64,000 nt of DNA from NCBI GenBank assembly GCA_037501455.1, contig CM074865.1, forward strand, positions 40,220,501 through 40,284,500, written 5' to 3'. Positions 47,428 through 58,699 of this stretch are shown here, in pieces. Both the position numbers and the translations under genes were made by a program. The notes under the pieces are model-generated. The model made no database searches, was not told the origin of the DNA, and was given only the letters and a program-made list of their open reading frames with translations. Numbering within the stretch: the first letter of the stretch is position 1; each line of letters begins with the position of its first letter. This stretch comes from Lantana camara. Taxonomy: Eukaryota; Streptophyta; Magnoliopsida; Lamiales; Verbenaceae.

Positions 47428-50400
47428 TGTGATGCCCTGCTTCTCGGTGAAGGTAAGGTTTGGTACGAGAGTGCACGATTTACCTTTCCTTGCATGATTT
47501 ATGTGGAATTATGCCATAATTTGATAATGGATTTGTTCATAAGTGAAATATATTAAGTGTGCGATATATGTGGCTTTATGACATATTCCTTATATGCTTG
47601 TATTGCTATTATTGAGCGTTGATAGCATGTTTTATAGCTTTTAACGAAACATTGTGCTTATATGGACATTAAAGCATAATTTAGGGACTAAATGGTAAAT
47701 TTATTTTCCAAGCCTGGAACTGGTTAGAACTTAATGAAATTGAGTAGATAATTCAATTACGATTTCGTGGGTTCTTGAATCGCTCAATTCGGAGTTCGGA
47801 CGAAGAAGTTATGGCCGTTTTACGAAAAGTCAACCTTTTTACTTAACCCAGTTGACCTGCGACCCAATTTCGAATTTAACCCAATTTGTGACCCGTTTCC
47901 GTTAAACCCTATTCATTTGACCCGGTTCACGACCCAAATAGCTGACCCAAATCAGATTATACTACTTAAGTTCATTTTAACGTTATTTCATAAGATTCAA
48001 GCCATTCTCTCAAAGAGTTTCTCTCAAAGCCTATTCATATTCTCTCAAGAACACCAAGAACACTTCAAGCCATCTTCAAGACCCAAGAGTGGAGATTAAA
48101 GCTAGAGATTCAAGACTAAAGAACAAGATTTCCTCTTCGATTTTTAGCTCTTAAGGTAAAGATTGCTTGAATGCTTATATGGGTCTTCTTCTTGAACTTG
48201 AAGCTTGAGTTTGAAATCTAGGGTTCATGTTAGATGGACTAAATCCGAATTTGTTGATGGAAATATGTTTCTTATGTTGCTAGGAATGATTTGGTGTAAG
48301 AATTTCATGTTTTTATACTATTATGGGAAATCCTCCATTGTTGACCTTTGAAGCTTTTATGAAGATTCTTGCATGTCTATGTTCTAGCATGCTTTAGCTT
48401 GATATGATGATAGATTCTTGTTCCTTATGTGTTTTTATGGAGAATGTGATAGATTTCCTAAAATTTCTTGCATGATTGTTGATTTCACCATTGTTATGCT
48501 TGAAGCTTTCATGAAACTTGTAGAAGATGAAGTTCTTGTATGAATTGCTAGGATTCTTGATGTTTATATGTTCCTAAGTGCTTTATTATGTAACTTGATG
48601 ATTTATGATGCTTATTTGTGGTTTTGGAAGCTTAATTTCATGTTTTGGGGTGTTTTGAACTCATTTCCTTCGAGTTTGAAGTTGCTGTCACGTTTTTTTT
48701 AAGTTCTGGGCAGAATCCACTAGGGTGGATTTGTGCAGTGTAAAAATCCATGGGGGTGGATTTCAGGCAGTAGCTCCTGGACCAAATCCGCGAGGGTGGA
48801 TTTTTTGTGAAGGAAAATCCACGGGGGTGGATTGTCCCCAACCTTGTTTTCTTGATTCGTTTCACTTGTTTTGCCTCTCGTTTGTTCCTTACTTATTTAT
48901 ATTATGTCTCTAATGTATTGTGACCTCGTTATATGTTGTAAGATCTCATGCATACCTTATATTATGATCTTTATACCTCAATCATGCTTAAGTTATCTTA
49001 ATTGACTAAGTTATGCGTTTAATTAAATTGTGTTAAGTATGATTCATAATTCGCTTATTACATATGACTTGAGAACTTGATACATGACTTATATGATGCA
49101 ATGTGATCATAATTGCCAATATATACCATCGTCGAATATTCCTTGCACATCATTAGCATATTTGCATTCATGTCAAAGCTGTGAGTCGTCTTGTTGGGTT
49201 CCGAGTCGAGTCTTACCTTGTTAGTACGTTGTCTTGTTAGGTGGTGGGTCTCCGGACGAGTCGACTTAGTTGCTCGTGGTGGTTCGTCGGTTGGTTCGTG
49301 GTAAAGGTGAGGAGTTATATATACGTAAAATGCTTCTAAAACTGTGGACAGATATATGACCTATCATGTTTGATGGTTTTGAACTCCCGTTTTGTAAAAA
49401 GGTATATGTAGGCATAATAAGCCAAGTTTTGTGAGCCTTGCACGTATTATGAATATTGCTTTTGGAAAACGGTTTAGCAGTAAAATTCTTGTCTTGGTAT
49501 ATGGGATAAGTACCCAAAATGCTTTTAGCACTTTCATTTGAATTTTATGCACGTGTGACTTGTACGGCGAGGTTATGTTGTACCTTGCAAGGACACTTGC
49601 TTGGTGGATTTTTATAGCGCTCGGGGCTAAGGTGGGTGATATTCCGGGAAGGCAAGGGCCGACGGTTGTCCTCATTCGAAGTTCCCACCCAATGTAAGAA
49701 ACTTGCTACTAAGGCTCCAAGGAGGTTTCGGGGATAAGGTTGCAAGGGAGAGGCCGGTTTCATGGACCCGTCTCTTCACTGTAAGGATGCGGGGACTGTA
49801 TACCCTCGACATCAATGGCGTAATGGATGGATTTTTATGGTATTGATTTTGGGAAGAAAGGATGGAGTGCTCGAACTCGCCGGGCCGGTTATATGTGTTG
49901 TTCATGATCAGATTTATATAAAAAATTATATTGTTTACAAAGTGAGTTCGGATCATGAGCACCTATGTTTATAGCATGCATTGAACCCCTTATATTATAT
50001 TATGTATACTTCTCCTCACCGGTTCCTTTTAAACTGACGTCCTTTACCCTTCGTGTCCGCAGGTCGCGTTTTGGAGTCAAGCTAGGCGGGGTCCTTTGAG
50101 AGTCTTATCTTGAGTCTAGCTTGTACTTGTTTACGTTTGTAGCGTACTTCACTTTATGGCTTATGTTATGTTTTGAGATTCTTGGATTCACTGTGTTGAT
50201 GTTATTATGCTACTTTGGACCGTGTCGGTCACTTAGGATGATTTTGCCTTCTCGCACTTGAGCATTTCGTGTTGAACCGTGTTGGTCACTTAGTTGATGA
50301 ATTTATGATTATCCCCTCGTGATATTTGACTTGTGAAGAATTGTGAAACGCATGTATGATTGTTGATGAATCCATATGCTAGTATTATGTTTTTTGCTTC

Positions 50401-50570
50401 CGCGAACTTATGTTTGTTTTATTACTTGTTGTGAGTCTAGTACCGCCTAGCTAGGATGTCCGTTTGTCACCGCTTGATTCGGTTTTGGCGGGTATATGGA
50501 TAGTAAATCTATATACAAGCTTGGCCCATAGCGCCGGATAGGCGTGGGATGCCCTTGTCGGGGCGTTACA
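47428..50570 (+). mobile_element. Element G 5' LTR (3143 bp)
   Basis: TGTGATGCCC to GGGGCGTTACA, with a PBS next. It has a donor TTAAG|GTAAAG (48155/48156), four palindromes (48714-48833), a second donor-like GTAAAG|GTGAGG near 49308, an acceptor GTCCGCAG near 50063 and stem arms GCTAGGCGGGG (~50084) and ACCGCCTAGC (~50442). The first 400 bp match the minus-strand fragment at 56076-56476. No gene is present. Confidence 0.88.
48714..48833 (+). repeat. Palindrome cluster of LTR G (four copies)
   Basis: AATCCACTAGGGTGGATT (48714-48731), AATCCATGGGGGTGGATT (48745-48762), AATCCGCGAGGGTGGATT (48785-48802) and AATCCACGGGGGTGGATT (48816-48833). Arms AATCCA/TGGATT are kept while the six-base centre varies. 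Confidence 0.85.
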
Positions 50571-50582
50571 CCCCTCTTTGGT

Positions 50583-50594
50583 TGGTATCAGAGC
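50583..50594 (+). other. Element G primer-binding site
   Basis: TGGTATCAGAGC, 12 bp after the LTR end (spacer CCCCTCTTTGGT). Confidence 0.85.
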
Positions 50595-50989
50595 TGAAGG
50601 TTCAAAAACAGGCTCTTGAGTCATCTCGAGTCGTCTAGGTCGTATGGCAATAGGAACAACTTGCTTATACGTTTTAAGTTGATTCATTTTGCATATGCTA
50701 CATTGTTGATTAACATAATTGTACTTGCATCATGTGAGCATTTTGATTGAATACATTGTTTCTATTTTGATCGTTACGTAGATTACTTTCTAATGTCACC
50801 TAAGTGGTAATTACTTCGTTGTGCTAAATTATTTCACACTCAGGTGTTGGCTTGTCTTGATTTGTCTACATTCTTATGATATATATATCTCGTTAACTAT
50901 TGCTTGTAAATTACGCAAATCATTGCTTGCTCGATATTAAGTGCCATGAACATATGACTAATCGACATGCATATATGATAAGATTGTGT

Positions 50990-51498
50990 GTAGGATTCCT
51001 CCTCGTCATCATGCCCATGCTCCGGCTCGTAGAAACGAGCAAGGTCCTCCGGAGAATAATCAAAATACGCCTCCACCACCACTGTTAGCGAATCCCGCGG
51101 ATCTCATGGCTTTTATGACTCAATTTGTGCAAGCCGTGAACGCGCAACAAGCCGAGCAAGCACCTCCTCCGGCACCTCCACCACCGGCTCCGATTGAAAG
51201 TGTTTATGACCGGTTTAGTAGGTGCCTTCCACCTATATTTCTGGGTACTACGGATGACTTGAAGGCCGAATATTGGATTACTACTATTGAGAGGAACTTC
51301 TGGGTTGTTACTTGTACCGAAACGGAGAAAGCCTTGTGTGCTATTGATCTTCTACGCGATGAAGCTTACAATTGGTGGCATAGCACCGTATCCCGCCTTG
51401 GGGTTGGTGAAGATAATGTTATTTGGGAGATGTTTGCAAGAGAGTTTCGGGCACACTACATACCGAAACACAAAACGAAGCGCCGTGAAAGGGAGTTT
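50990..51498 (+). pseudogene. gag: Element G gag (Ty3/gypsy), start codon lost, 3' truncated
   Basis: The reading P-P-R-H-H-A-H-A-P-A-R-R-N-E begins where ATT replaces the expected ATG, compared with ATG-CCT-CCC in element C. A Pro/Gln-rich N-terminal part is followed by the Retrotrans_gag domain: F-L-G-T-T-D-D, A-E-Y-W-I-T-T-I-E-R-N-F, E-K-A-L-C-A-I-D-L-L, A-Y-N-W-W, and F-R-A-H-Y-I-P. The frame is still open at the break (~51498), after R-E-R-E-F; sequence beyond belongs to LTR D. The in-frame ATG at 50986 gives an ORF but is not the family start. Confidence 0.87.
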
Positions 51499-54400
51499 AA
51501 AACTGAATATACAAAACTGAATCCCAGGATAGAACTAAGTAGTAAATTAATACATATTTCGAAACTAACAAATTGCGTAAAATAAACGAAATACGATGCA
51601 TGAGACTCAAGCTCTCCAAAACCATGACTCAAAGACAACCGCGCCTAGATCCAACTTCCACAAAACGGGTACCTGCAACCTCAAATCAAAGGGGGAAAAA
51701 GGTAGAAATAACGAGGGTCAGTCCTAGAGACTGGTGAGGGGCTAACACACGCACCCATACATATACATAATAACAAAGCATATACAAAGCAGAAAGGGTT
51801 CATGAACAGGGTACAGTTTTTGCATTCTAGAACATTTAACCCGTGGTAATATATATAAAGAAAGAAGTTTGGGGCCAAAGGCCAAATTCATTCAAGTTTT
51901 AGAGTTTAGAAATCCGCCCCCGTTTCACAACCGTAAACGAAGACAGAACTGAAAGCTTAAATCCATCACACTTACTTACTCCATACACCAAGGCGAAACG
52001 AAAACAAAACAAATCATAACCCAACTCCACCCCAACACCGTTTTGGGGAGAGAGGTGCCCCTCTCAACCCCCCACTGATAAACTGAATGAGACGGGGGAT
52101 CCGCCCGCTCCTTCGACGGGTCACTAAGCACACCGCCGGCTCAAGAAGACCCGCCTTCCCATCGACCTCCCGAGGATGGGGGAAGTCTCCCTTTTGTGGA
52201 GTCGTGTTGATGAGAGAGCCCGGCGACCCCATGGCCGACCCGGGATCACATACCACTTCTCCGGGGCCCAAACTTACACTTATACTTGCACTTATTACAC
52301 TTACCATACGAAGCTTATCCACACATCTTATCACGCGTACACACACACACACTCTTAACAAAGCTTATCAAAACAAACGAAAATAGAGCTTATATACTTA
52401 TAAAATCATTTTCAAAACCTCTTGACAAACGGGATAAAACCCCCAAAATACATATCAAAACACATATCTATATAGATATACATATATATAACGCATACGG
52501 GTTCGAAATACAAATAGGGTTTTAGGTCATCATAACTAAAAGGAAAGAAAACCTCACCTTACCGACCAAACCGACCAAAACGGACCAAAAGGAGTCAAAC
52601 GAACCACTTCCTCAACAACGGAACGAACCTAAGAGCAAAATAAAGAGCAAGAGGCAAACTTAGACTCAAATGAACCATATTGACGCTCGGCGAATGCGTA
52701 TGAATGCATAAAAGATGATATTATGTCATGCACACGTTCATGTGCACTATTAAGGAATTTAAATCATATAATAAAGTCATTTAATCCTTCGCTCACTTTC
52801 ACTCGAATTCATAATTTCACGTTTCCAATCAATTCAATTCAAGAAATTCAAGGCACAAGATCCAACATTTAGGCAAATAAGAGCATTGAAGTAAATTAAG
52901 TTCGACACACATTCAAACGTATTCAATCGTTCACAAAACTCTACTACATACACCCTATTACCTAATATGACATATTTCCAAAGTTTGAAAACAAGAACAA
53001 ATCATAAGATGAGGGAAATGGGTTATGGAAATCACAAATGCCACAAAACGCACATAAACGACATTCAACAAAAGCATGCCTAAATCTCATCCAAATGTTA
53101 TGAAATTGAACCACAATACTTCCAACACATAGTAAAACAAGTTCATACTTCATCACAAATGAAGATAAAGGCATTAAAGAGGTGAAACAAACCAAAAACC
53201 GAAAAGGAGAAACCAAGAGCTGCGCAAGGGGAGGGACACGGGGGTGTCCCTCAACTTAGTTAAACTGAGCCACGCCCGTGCCTCAGTACAGTCATGCTCA
53301 GGAAGCATGACACACCCATGTCTCACATTTCAATGCAAATGAGACACGGGGGTGTCTCGGTACAGGTCCAAAATCACATACAAAGTTTACCGGCAAAACA
53401 GACCCTAAACAAAATCAGTCCAAAAGCATACCAAATCAACTCCAAATTTTATAAAACTTGATACACAACATATTTATAATGTTAGGAGCATATATCATTT
53501 AGAATTCAAAGGCTAAATCATGCAGAAACTCTGGAGCGCCAAAACGGACATATGAGCTCGAATGGTGCAATCATGCCATGATAAAGTACTTAGGGGCTGA
53601 ATATGAAGCTGAAACTTTAGGGAATGAATATTAACATGATAAGAAACTAATATAATCCATGTATATGCAAATTGACACGAATTGGAGCACATTAGAACCA
53701 CCAAGTACTCACAAAATGCAACAGCAGTAGTTCGGTTCGCACATAGCATACAACCAGGCCATCATGCTTCGATTTAGGAGTTGAAAATGGATCTAAAAAC
53801 TTGCAAGAGCAGGAATAACATAAAAAACAATTATTATACAACATCTCCATGAAAATTCACACGAATTGGAAGTCATTAACTCAAGCAACAAAGCACAAAT
53901 TCACACAGCAGTTCCAAAACAGGGGAGCAGATTTCTAGCTTAGGTTTGAGGCTCAAAAACTCATAATTTCATCAAAGGATCTCAAGAAAAAACCATCCTA
54001 ACATCATATACTATCAGTTGAGCATCAAATGACCAAAGAAACAAGTCCATATAATCAGTTTAAGGCAAGGGAAACAGCCATAAAGCAAGTTAGCTCTTAA
54101 GAGTAAAAATCCCCAAAAGTCCCTATTCATGCTCCTACCCAAACCCTAATCAAATCTGATTCAAAACAAGTATTAAATGGATCAAAACTTGTATAAAAGG
54201 GTATAGAATACAAAAATATACATACCTTGAAGATTTGGAGAAGAAAGATGATGATTTGAGCTCAAAATCCAAAAGGGCCAAAGTTCTTCTCTTCTCTTCT
54301 CCTCCTTTGTCTCGATCAGTTGCTGCACAAAATGAGGGGGTTTGGCTCGGTTTTTAGCTGATAAGGGAGAGGGAGAGACATAACTCAAGTCAAGATATCA

Positions 54401-54986
54401 AGGGTTAGGCTTAGGTTGAGTTAAATTGGCCCCACAAGTACATGACTAGTCAAAGAAGGTGGCTTTAACCCAAGCTGTTCGTTCCGGTTGAAAAACGAGG
54501 GTCTAAACGAGCTTAGAAAAATACCAAATCAGGTTCCTTGACTTCATCTCTTCGTTACGAGTCCGATGCATCTTCCGGAATTCGAATCCGAATTCCCTAG
54601 CTCAAGTTATGGCCCCCGGAACAAGAGGCGCGCTAAAACTAGTTAGGCCCTCATGTCCCTCGACAAATACTTAAGGTTTAAAACCTCGGTAAACGAATAC
54701 GAAAACTTAAAACGAGCATGCAAACACATTCATAACTCATACATATCACACAAATCAAAGTTTCACAAAAATCGAAATTAAATTCCGGCACATAACGAGC
54801 AAATTACGAGCATGCAAACTTAAACGTTTAAAATCAAAGTTCAAGAATATAAACAATTAATTTCATATTAATTCAAATAATCATATAAGCATTAAAATAA
54901 CATTCAAATACGTAATTAAATAATTTAAGCACATAAAACCCTCTCGTTAAGGCGTACCAGGAAATCCGAACGATCGGGATGTTACA
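51499..54986 (-). mobile_element. LTR D, minus strand, 3' end truncated (3.5 kb)
   Basis: Starts (minus) with TGTAACATCCCGATCG at 54986. It runs through the donor TTCAAG|GTATGT (54226), palindromes (53232-53360) and CAGTC hairpin (51719-51733) and is cut near 51499, before its PBS-side end. ORFs within it are short. The CCACC- and GGGGAG-containing stretch at 52020-52270 corresponds to the more GC-rich transcribed part seen in other LTRs. Confidence 0.78.
53232..53360 (-). repeat. Palindrome cluster of LTR D (four copies)
   Basis: AGGGACACGGGGGTGTCCCT (53232-53251); a 22-bp CTGAGCCACG/CGTGCCTCAG pair (53265-53286); GACACACCCATGTC (about 53309-53322); GAGACACGGGGGTGTCTC (53341-53358). Outer arms differ between copies (AGGG/CCCT, CTGAG/CTCAG, GAG/CTC), yet each copy remains self-complementary. 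Confidence 0.85.
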
Positions 54987-56476
54987 TTAAATCCACCCCC
55001 ATGGATTTTTACACAGCAAAAATCAACCCTAGTGGATTCTGCCCAGAACTTAAAAAAAACGTGATAGCAACTTCAAACTCGACGGGAATGAGTTCAAAAC
55101 ACCCCAAAACCTGAAATTAAGCTTCCAAAACCACAAATAAGCATCATAAATCATCAAGTTACATAATAAAGCACTTATGAACATATAAACATCAAGAAAG
55201 CTAGCAATTCATACAAGAACTTCATCTTCTACAAGTTTCATGAAAGCTTTAAGCATAACAATGGTGAAATCAACAATCATGCAAGAAACTGAAAGGAATT
55301 AATCACATTCTTCATGGAATTTCTCAAGGAACAAGAATCGATCATTAAATCAATTTAAATCACACAAGAACATAAACATGCAAGAATTCTCAAGAAAGCT
55401 TCAAAGGTCATCAATGGTGGATTCTTCAAATAAGCATGAAACTCAAGGAAACCTATCCTATTCTTCATAAAAGCACATGAGGAATATGAATCCATTATCA
55501 AATCAAGTTAAAACAAGCTAGGGCATGAACATGCATAAGTTCTTATGAAAAGCTTCAAAGTGATTTAATGGTGAAATCTTCAAATGAACATGAAAACAAG
55601 AAATTCGTATATCAAATCGTTCCTAGCATCAAGATAAACATATTTCCATCATAAAATTCGGATCTAATCCATCTAACATGAACCCTAGATTCATATTCAA
55701 GCTTAAAAGCTTCAAGAACACAAACCCATGAAAAGAGCACATAAGCTTACCTTGATAGCTGAAAATCGAAGAAGAAATCTTGTTCTTTAGTCTTCAATCT
55801 CCAGCTTTAACCTTCACTCTTGGCTCTTCAAGATGGCTTGAAGGTGGCTTGAAGTTCTTAAGAGAATATGAATAGACTTTGAAAAAGTGTTGGGAGAGAA
55901 TGAATATGATTCTTGGAAAATAACGTAACTTATGTTTGGTGTTTAGGATCTGATTTGGGTCAGCTGCATAGGATCATGGAGCGGGTCATACGGGTCGGAT
56001 TTAAGTGAAATTGGATCTCAAATTGGGTCAGAATTGAAATTGGGTCGCAGGTCAACATTTAGACTTAAAAGGGGTTGACTTCATAGAATGGCCATAACTT
56101 CTTCGTCCGAACTCCGAATTGAGCGATTCAAGAACCTACGAACTCGTAATCGAATTATCTACTCAATTTCATTAAGTTCTAACCAGTTCCAGGCTTGGAA
56201 AATAAATTTACCATTTAGTCCCTAAATTATGCTTTAATGTCCATATAAGCACATTGTTTCGTCAAACTATGAAACATGCTATCAACGCTCAATAATAGCA
56301 ATACAAGCATATAATTAATATGTCATAAAAATACATATATCGCACACTTAATATATTTCACTTATGCACAAATTCATTATCAAATTAAGGCATAATTCCA
56401 CATAAATCATGCAAGGAAAGGTAAATCGTACACTCTCGTGCCAAACCCTACCTTGATCGAGAAGCGGGACGTCACA
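54987..56476 (-). mobile_element. Element G LTR fragment, minus strand (3' LTR, 5' part)
   Basis: Reverse complement of the first ~1.4 kb of LTR G. It begins (minus) TGTGACGTCCCGC at 56476, has a donor ATCAAG|GTAAGC (55751) and keeps two palindromes (54989-55006, about 55020-55038) at the point where LTR D adjoins. The PPT of G lies next to it at 56477. Confidence 0.82.
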
Positions 56477-56894
56477 ACCTCCCCTCCTTAAAGAAATCTG
56501 GTCCCCAGATTTACCAGCGGAAAAGACTCAGTGTGGAAACTCTGCACCTTCTCTTTTGTCTTCCAAGTTACTTCTTCTGCTTGAGATCTCTCCATAGGTT
56601 TTATCCAAAGGAGTTAGTTGAAGTCTTAATCCATGGTATTTCGTCTAAAATCTTCCCCGGTTGTTACGTGTCAAGTCCTGATCCAAGTGTACCTCTTTCA
56701 TCGGAATAGTCCCCATCTCCTCTCGGAAATACTTTCTCAATCCATTCACAGCTCCAAGCGGCTAGATAGATCTCTGTTTTAGGTCACCGCCCTTATTGAT
56801 TTGTGAGAAACTCCTTCTTGGTGTTGCCTCTAAGAAGACTTGGTCACCGTCTTCGAATCAAATTCTTTCCTCATTCGTGTGGCACAACTCTATT
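56477..56894 (-). pseudogene. pol: Element G pol 3' end (integrase GPY/F and chromodomain remnant), minus strand
   Basis: In minus sense the sequence reads, across changing frames, E-D-G-D-Q-V-F-L-E-A-T-P and a degenerate I-x-P-L-G-A, the GPY/F module of gypsy integrase. Further on come L-R-K-Y-F and E-E-V-T-W-K-T-K-E-K-V with F-P-L, as in the chromodomain tail of Tekay/Del elements. Stops and frame changes are frequent. It ends at the PPT AAGGAGGGGAGGT beside the LTR start at 56476. LTR E interrupts it at 56895. Confidence 0.65.
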
Positions 56895-58661
56895 TGTAAT
56901 GCCTCGGTTTTTCATTTATATTAATATATCATATTTGTTTCTAATTTAATGATTAATATTAATTATGTTGCTAATTATGTATTATGTTAATTAATCATAC
57001 TTAACCATATTAATTTATTTTTATTTACGTAGACTTTAATTTTTATTTGATTTTAGAATTAATGCATTTAATTTAAATGTTTATGCATGGAACTTTATGA
57101 AATGTGCATGATTGATTATTTGGTGCATCGTTCTTATATGAAATGATATCGAATTGTCGTGAAATTGTAGTATGTCGTAAATATATGTGTTATGAACATG
57201 CCTATATGCTCGGTTTATGTTTTCGAATTCATTTGATATGTTAACGAATTTAATTTGTATTGTGGAACCAAATCGGGGGCTAACGAGCACTTAGCGTACC
57301 CTTGGTTCCGAATTTAATATCTTGAGCTCGGGAACTCAGATTTGAGTTCCGTCAACTCCGCTGAACTCGTAACGAAAAATCGAGTTTAGTAAACTTAGCC
57401 ATATATTTTTCCAAAGTCATTTGAACCTCCGAAATCCAACCGAAAAACGAAACGGCAACCAAACTGACCTTGCTGAACAAAAATAGCCATATCTCACCCA
57501 AACTTTAACCAAATTAACCATGGTTTGATTCTAATGATCCCTAACTCAACCACCTAACAGGATATATCATGTCCTAACCAAACCAACCCTCACACAATCC
57601 CCAAATATCAGCCAAAGTTACTGCTTTTCAGCTTAGTCCCGTAACCTAGCCTTCCTTAGAGATTTTGGAGCTCAAATCTCATCCAATCTTCATCCAATCA
57701 ACAAGGTAAGCTTAGGGTTGTAATATATGTTCATTTCTGATCATTTTCATTCTTTCATTGCCAAATTTGAGAATGGTTTCACGGGATTTTGGACTGCCTT
57801 CGAAAATAATGTGTTTTGGGCAATTTGTTGATATCATAAAATTCTTAATGGTTTGATTGATTCCAAGCTTGAGAATGATTATTTTGACATCCTCATATCA
57901 TTTATGATCATTGATTTCTTGGTGGTTGAAGTATTAATGAGATATCATTTATGGCACATTGAGAAAATTCACATGAATGTCACGTATGCTTCCTTCTCTT
58001 GGTTGAGCTTGTTTGGAACTAAGGTATATGTTGTAATTGTGTTGTTTTGCTGAGTTTTGGATAGCCTAAACTGACCTGAACTTGTTGGGATGGTTGGAGA
58101 TCAGCTTGCCCTGTTTCCCGTAACCTTTGCTCTGTTTTTGGTGTGAAATCCTGCTGTTAAAACTGCTGCGTTCCTTCTTTCTTTTGCTGTCAGTTTTCGT
58201 AGCTTTGTGGGTGTGTGTTAGCTGAGTTTCTAGCAGCTTTTCATGCCTTATATTGTTGCATATTTTGCTTGCATTTCTTGCTGGAGTTCCTGCCCTTCTT
58301 CTGCGTTAATTTATGTCAAAAACAGGGGATGCTACTGGTATGAGACAGGGGGGTGTCGTTCTTGCCTTTCCAGCGTGGAACGGGGGTGCGGTTTGGCCTG
58401 AGGTTGCTATACCGAGACACGGGTGTGTCTCGGTTCGAGTTTGGGAGGTGACACGGGGGTGTCACCCTGTTTTTTCCCGATCTCTTCCCTGCGTTTCTGG
58501 GTTGCTGCATATATGTATATATATGTACTGTGTGTGCGTGTGTATGCATGGCTGTGTATTATATAATTGTGTGTGTGCATGGTGTTATCTTATTTGCATG
58601 CATGTATATAATATATATTATTTATTTGTGTATGCATGCATGAGTATATATATATATATGA

Positions 58662-58699
<38 letters not shown>

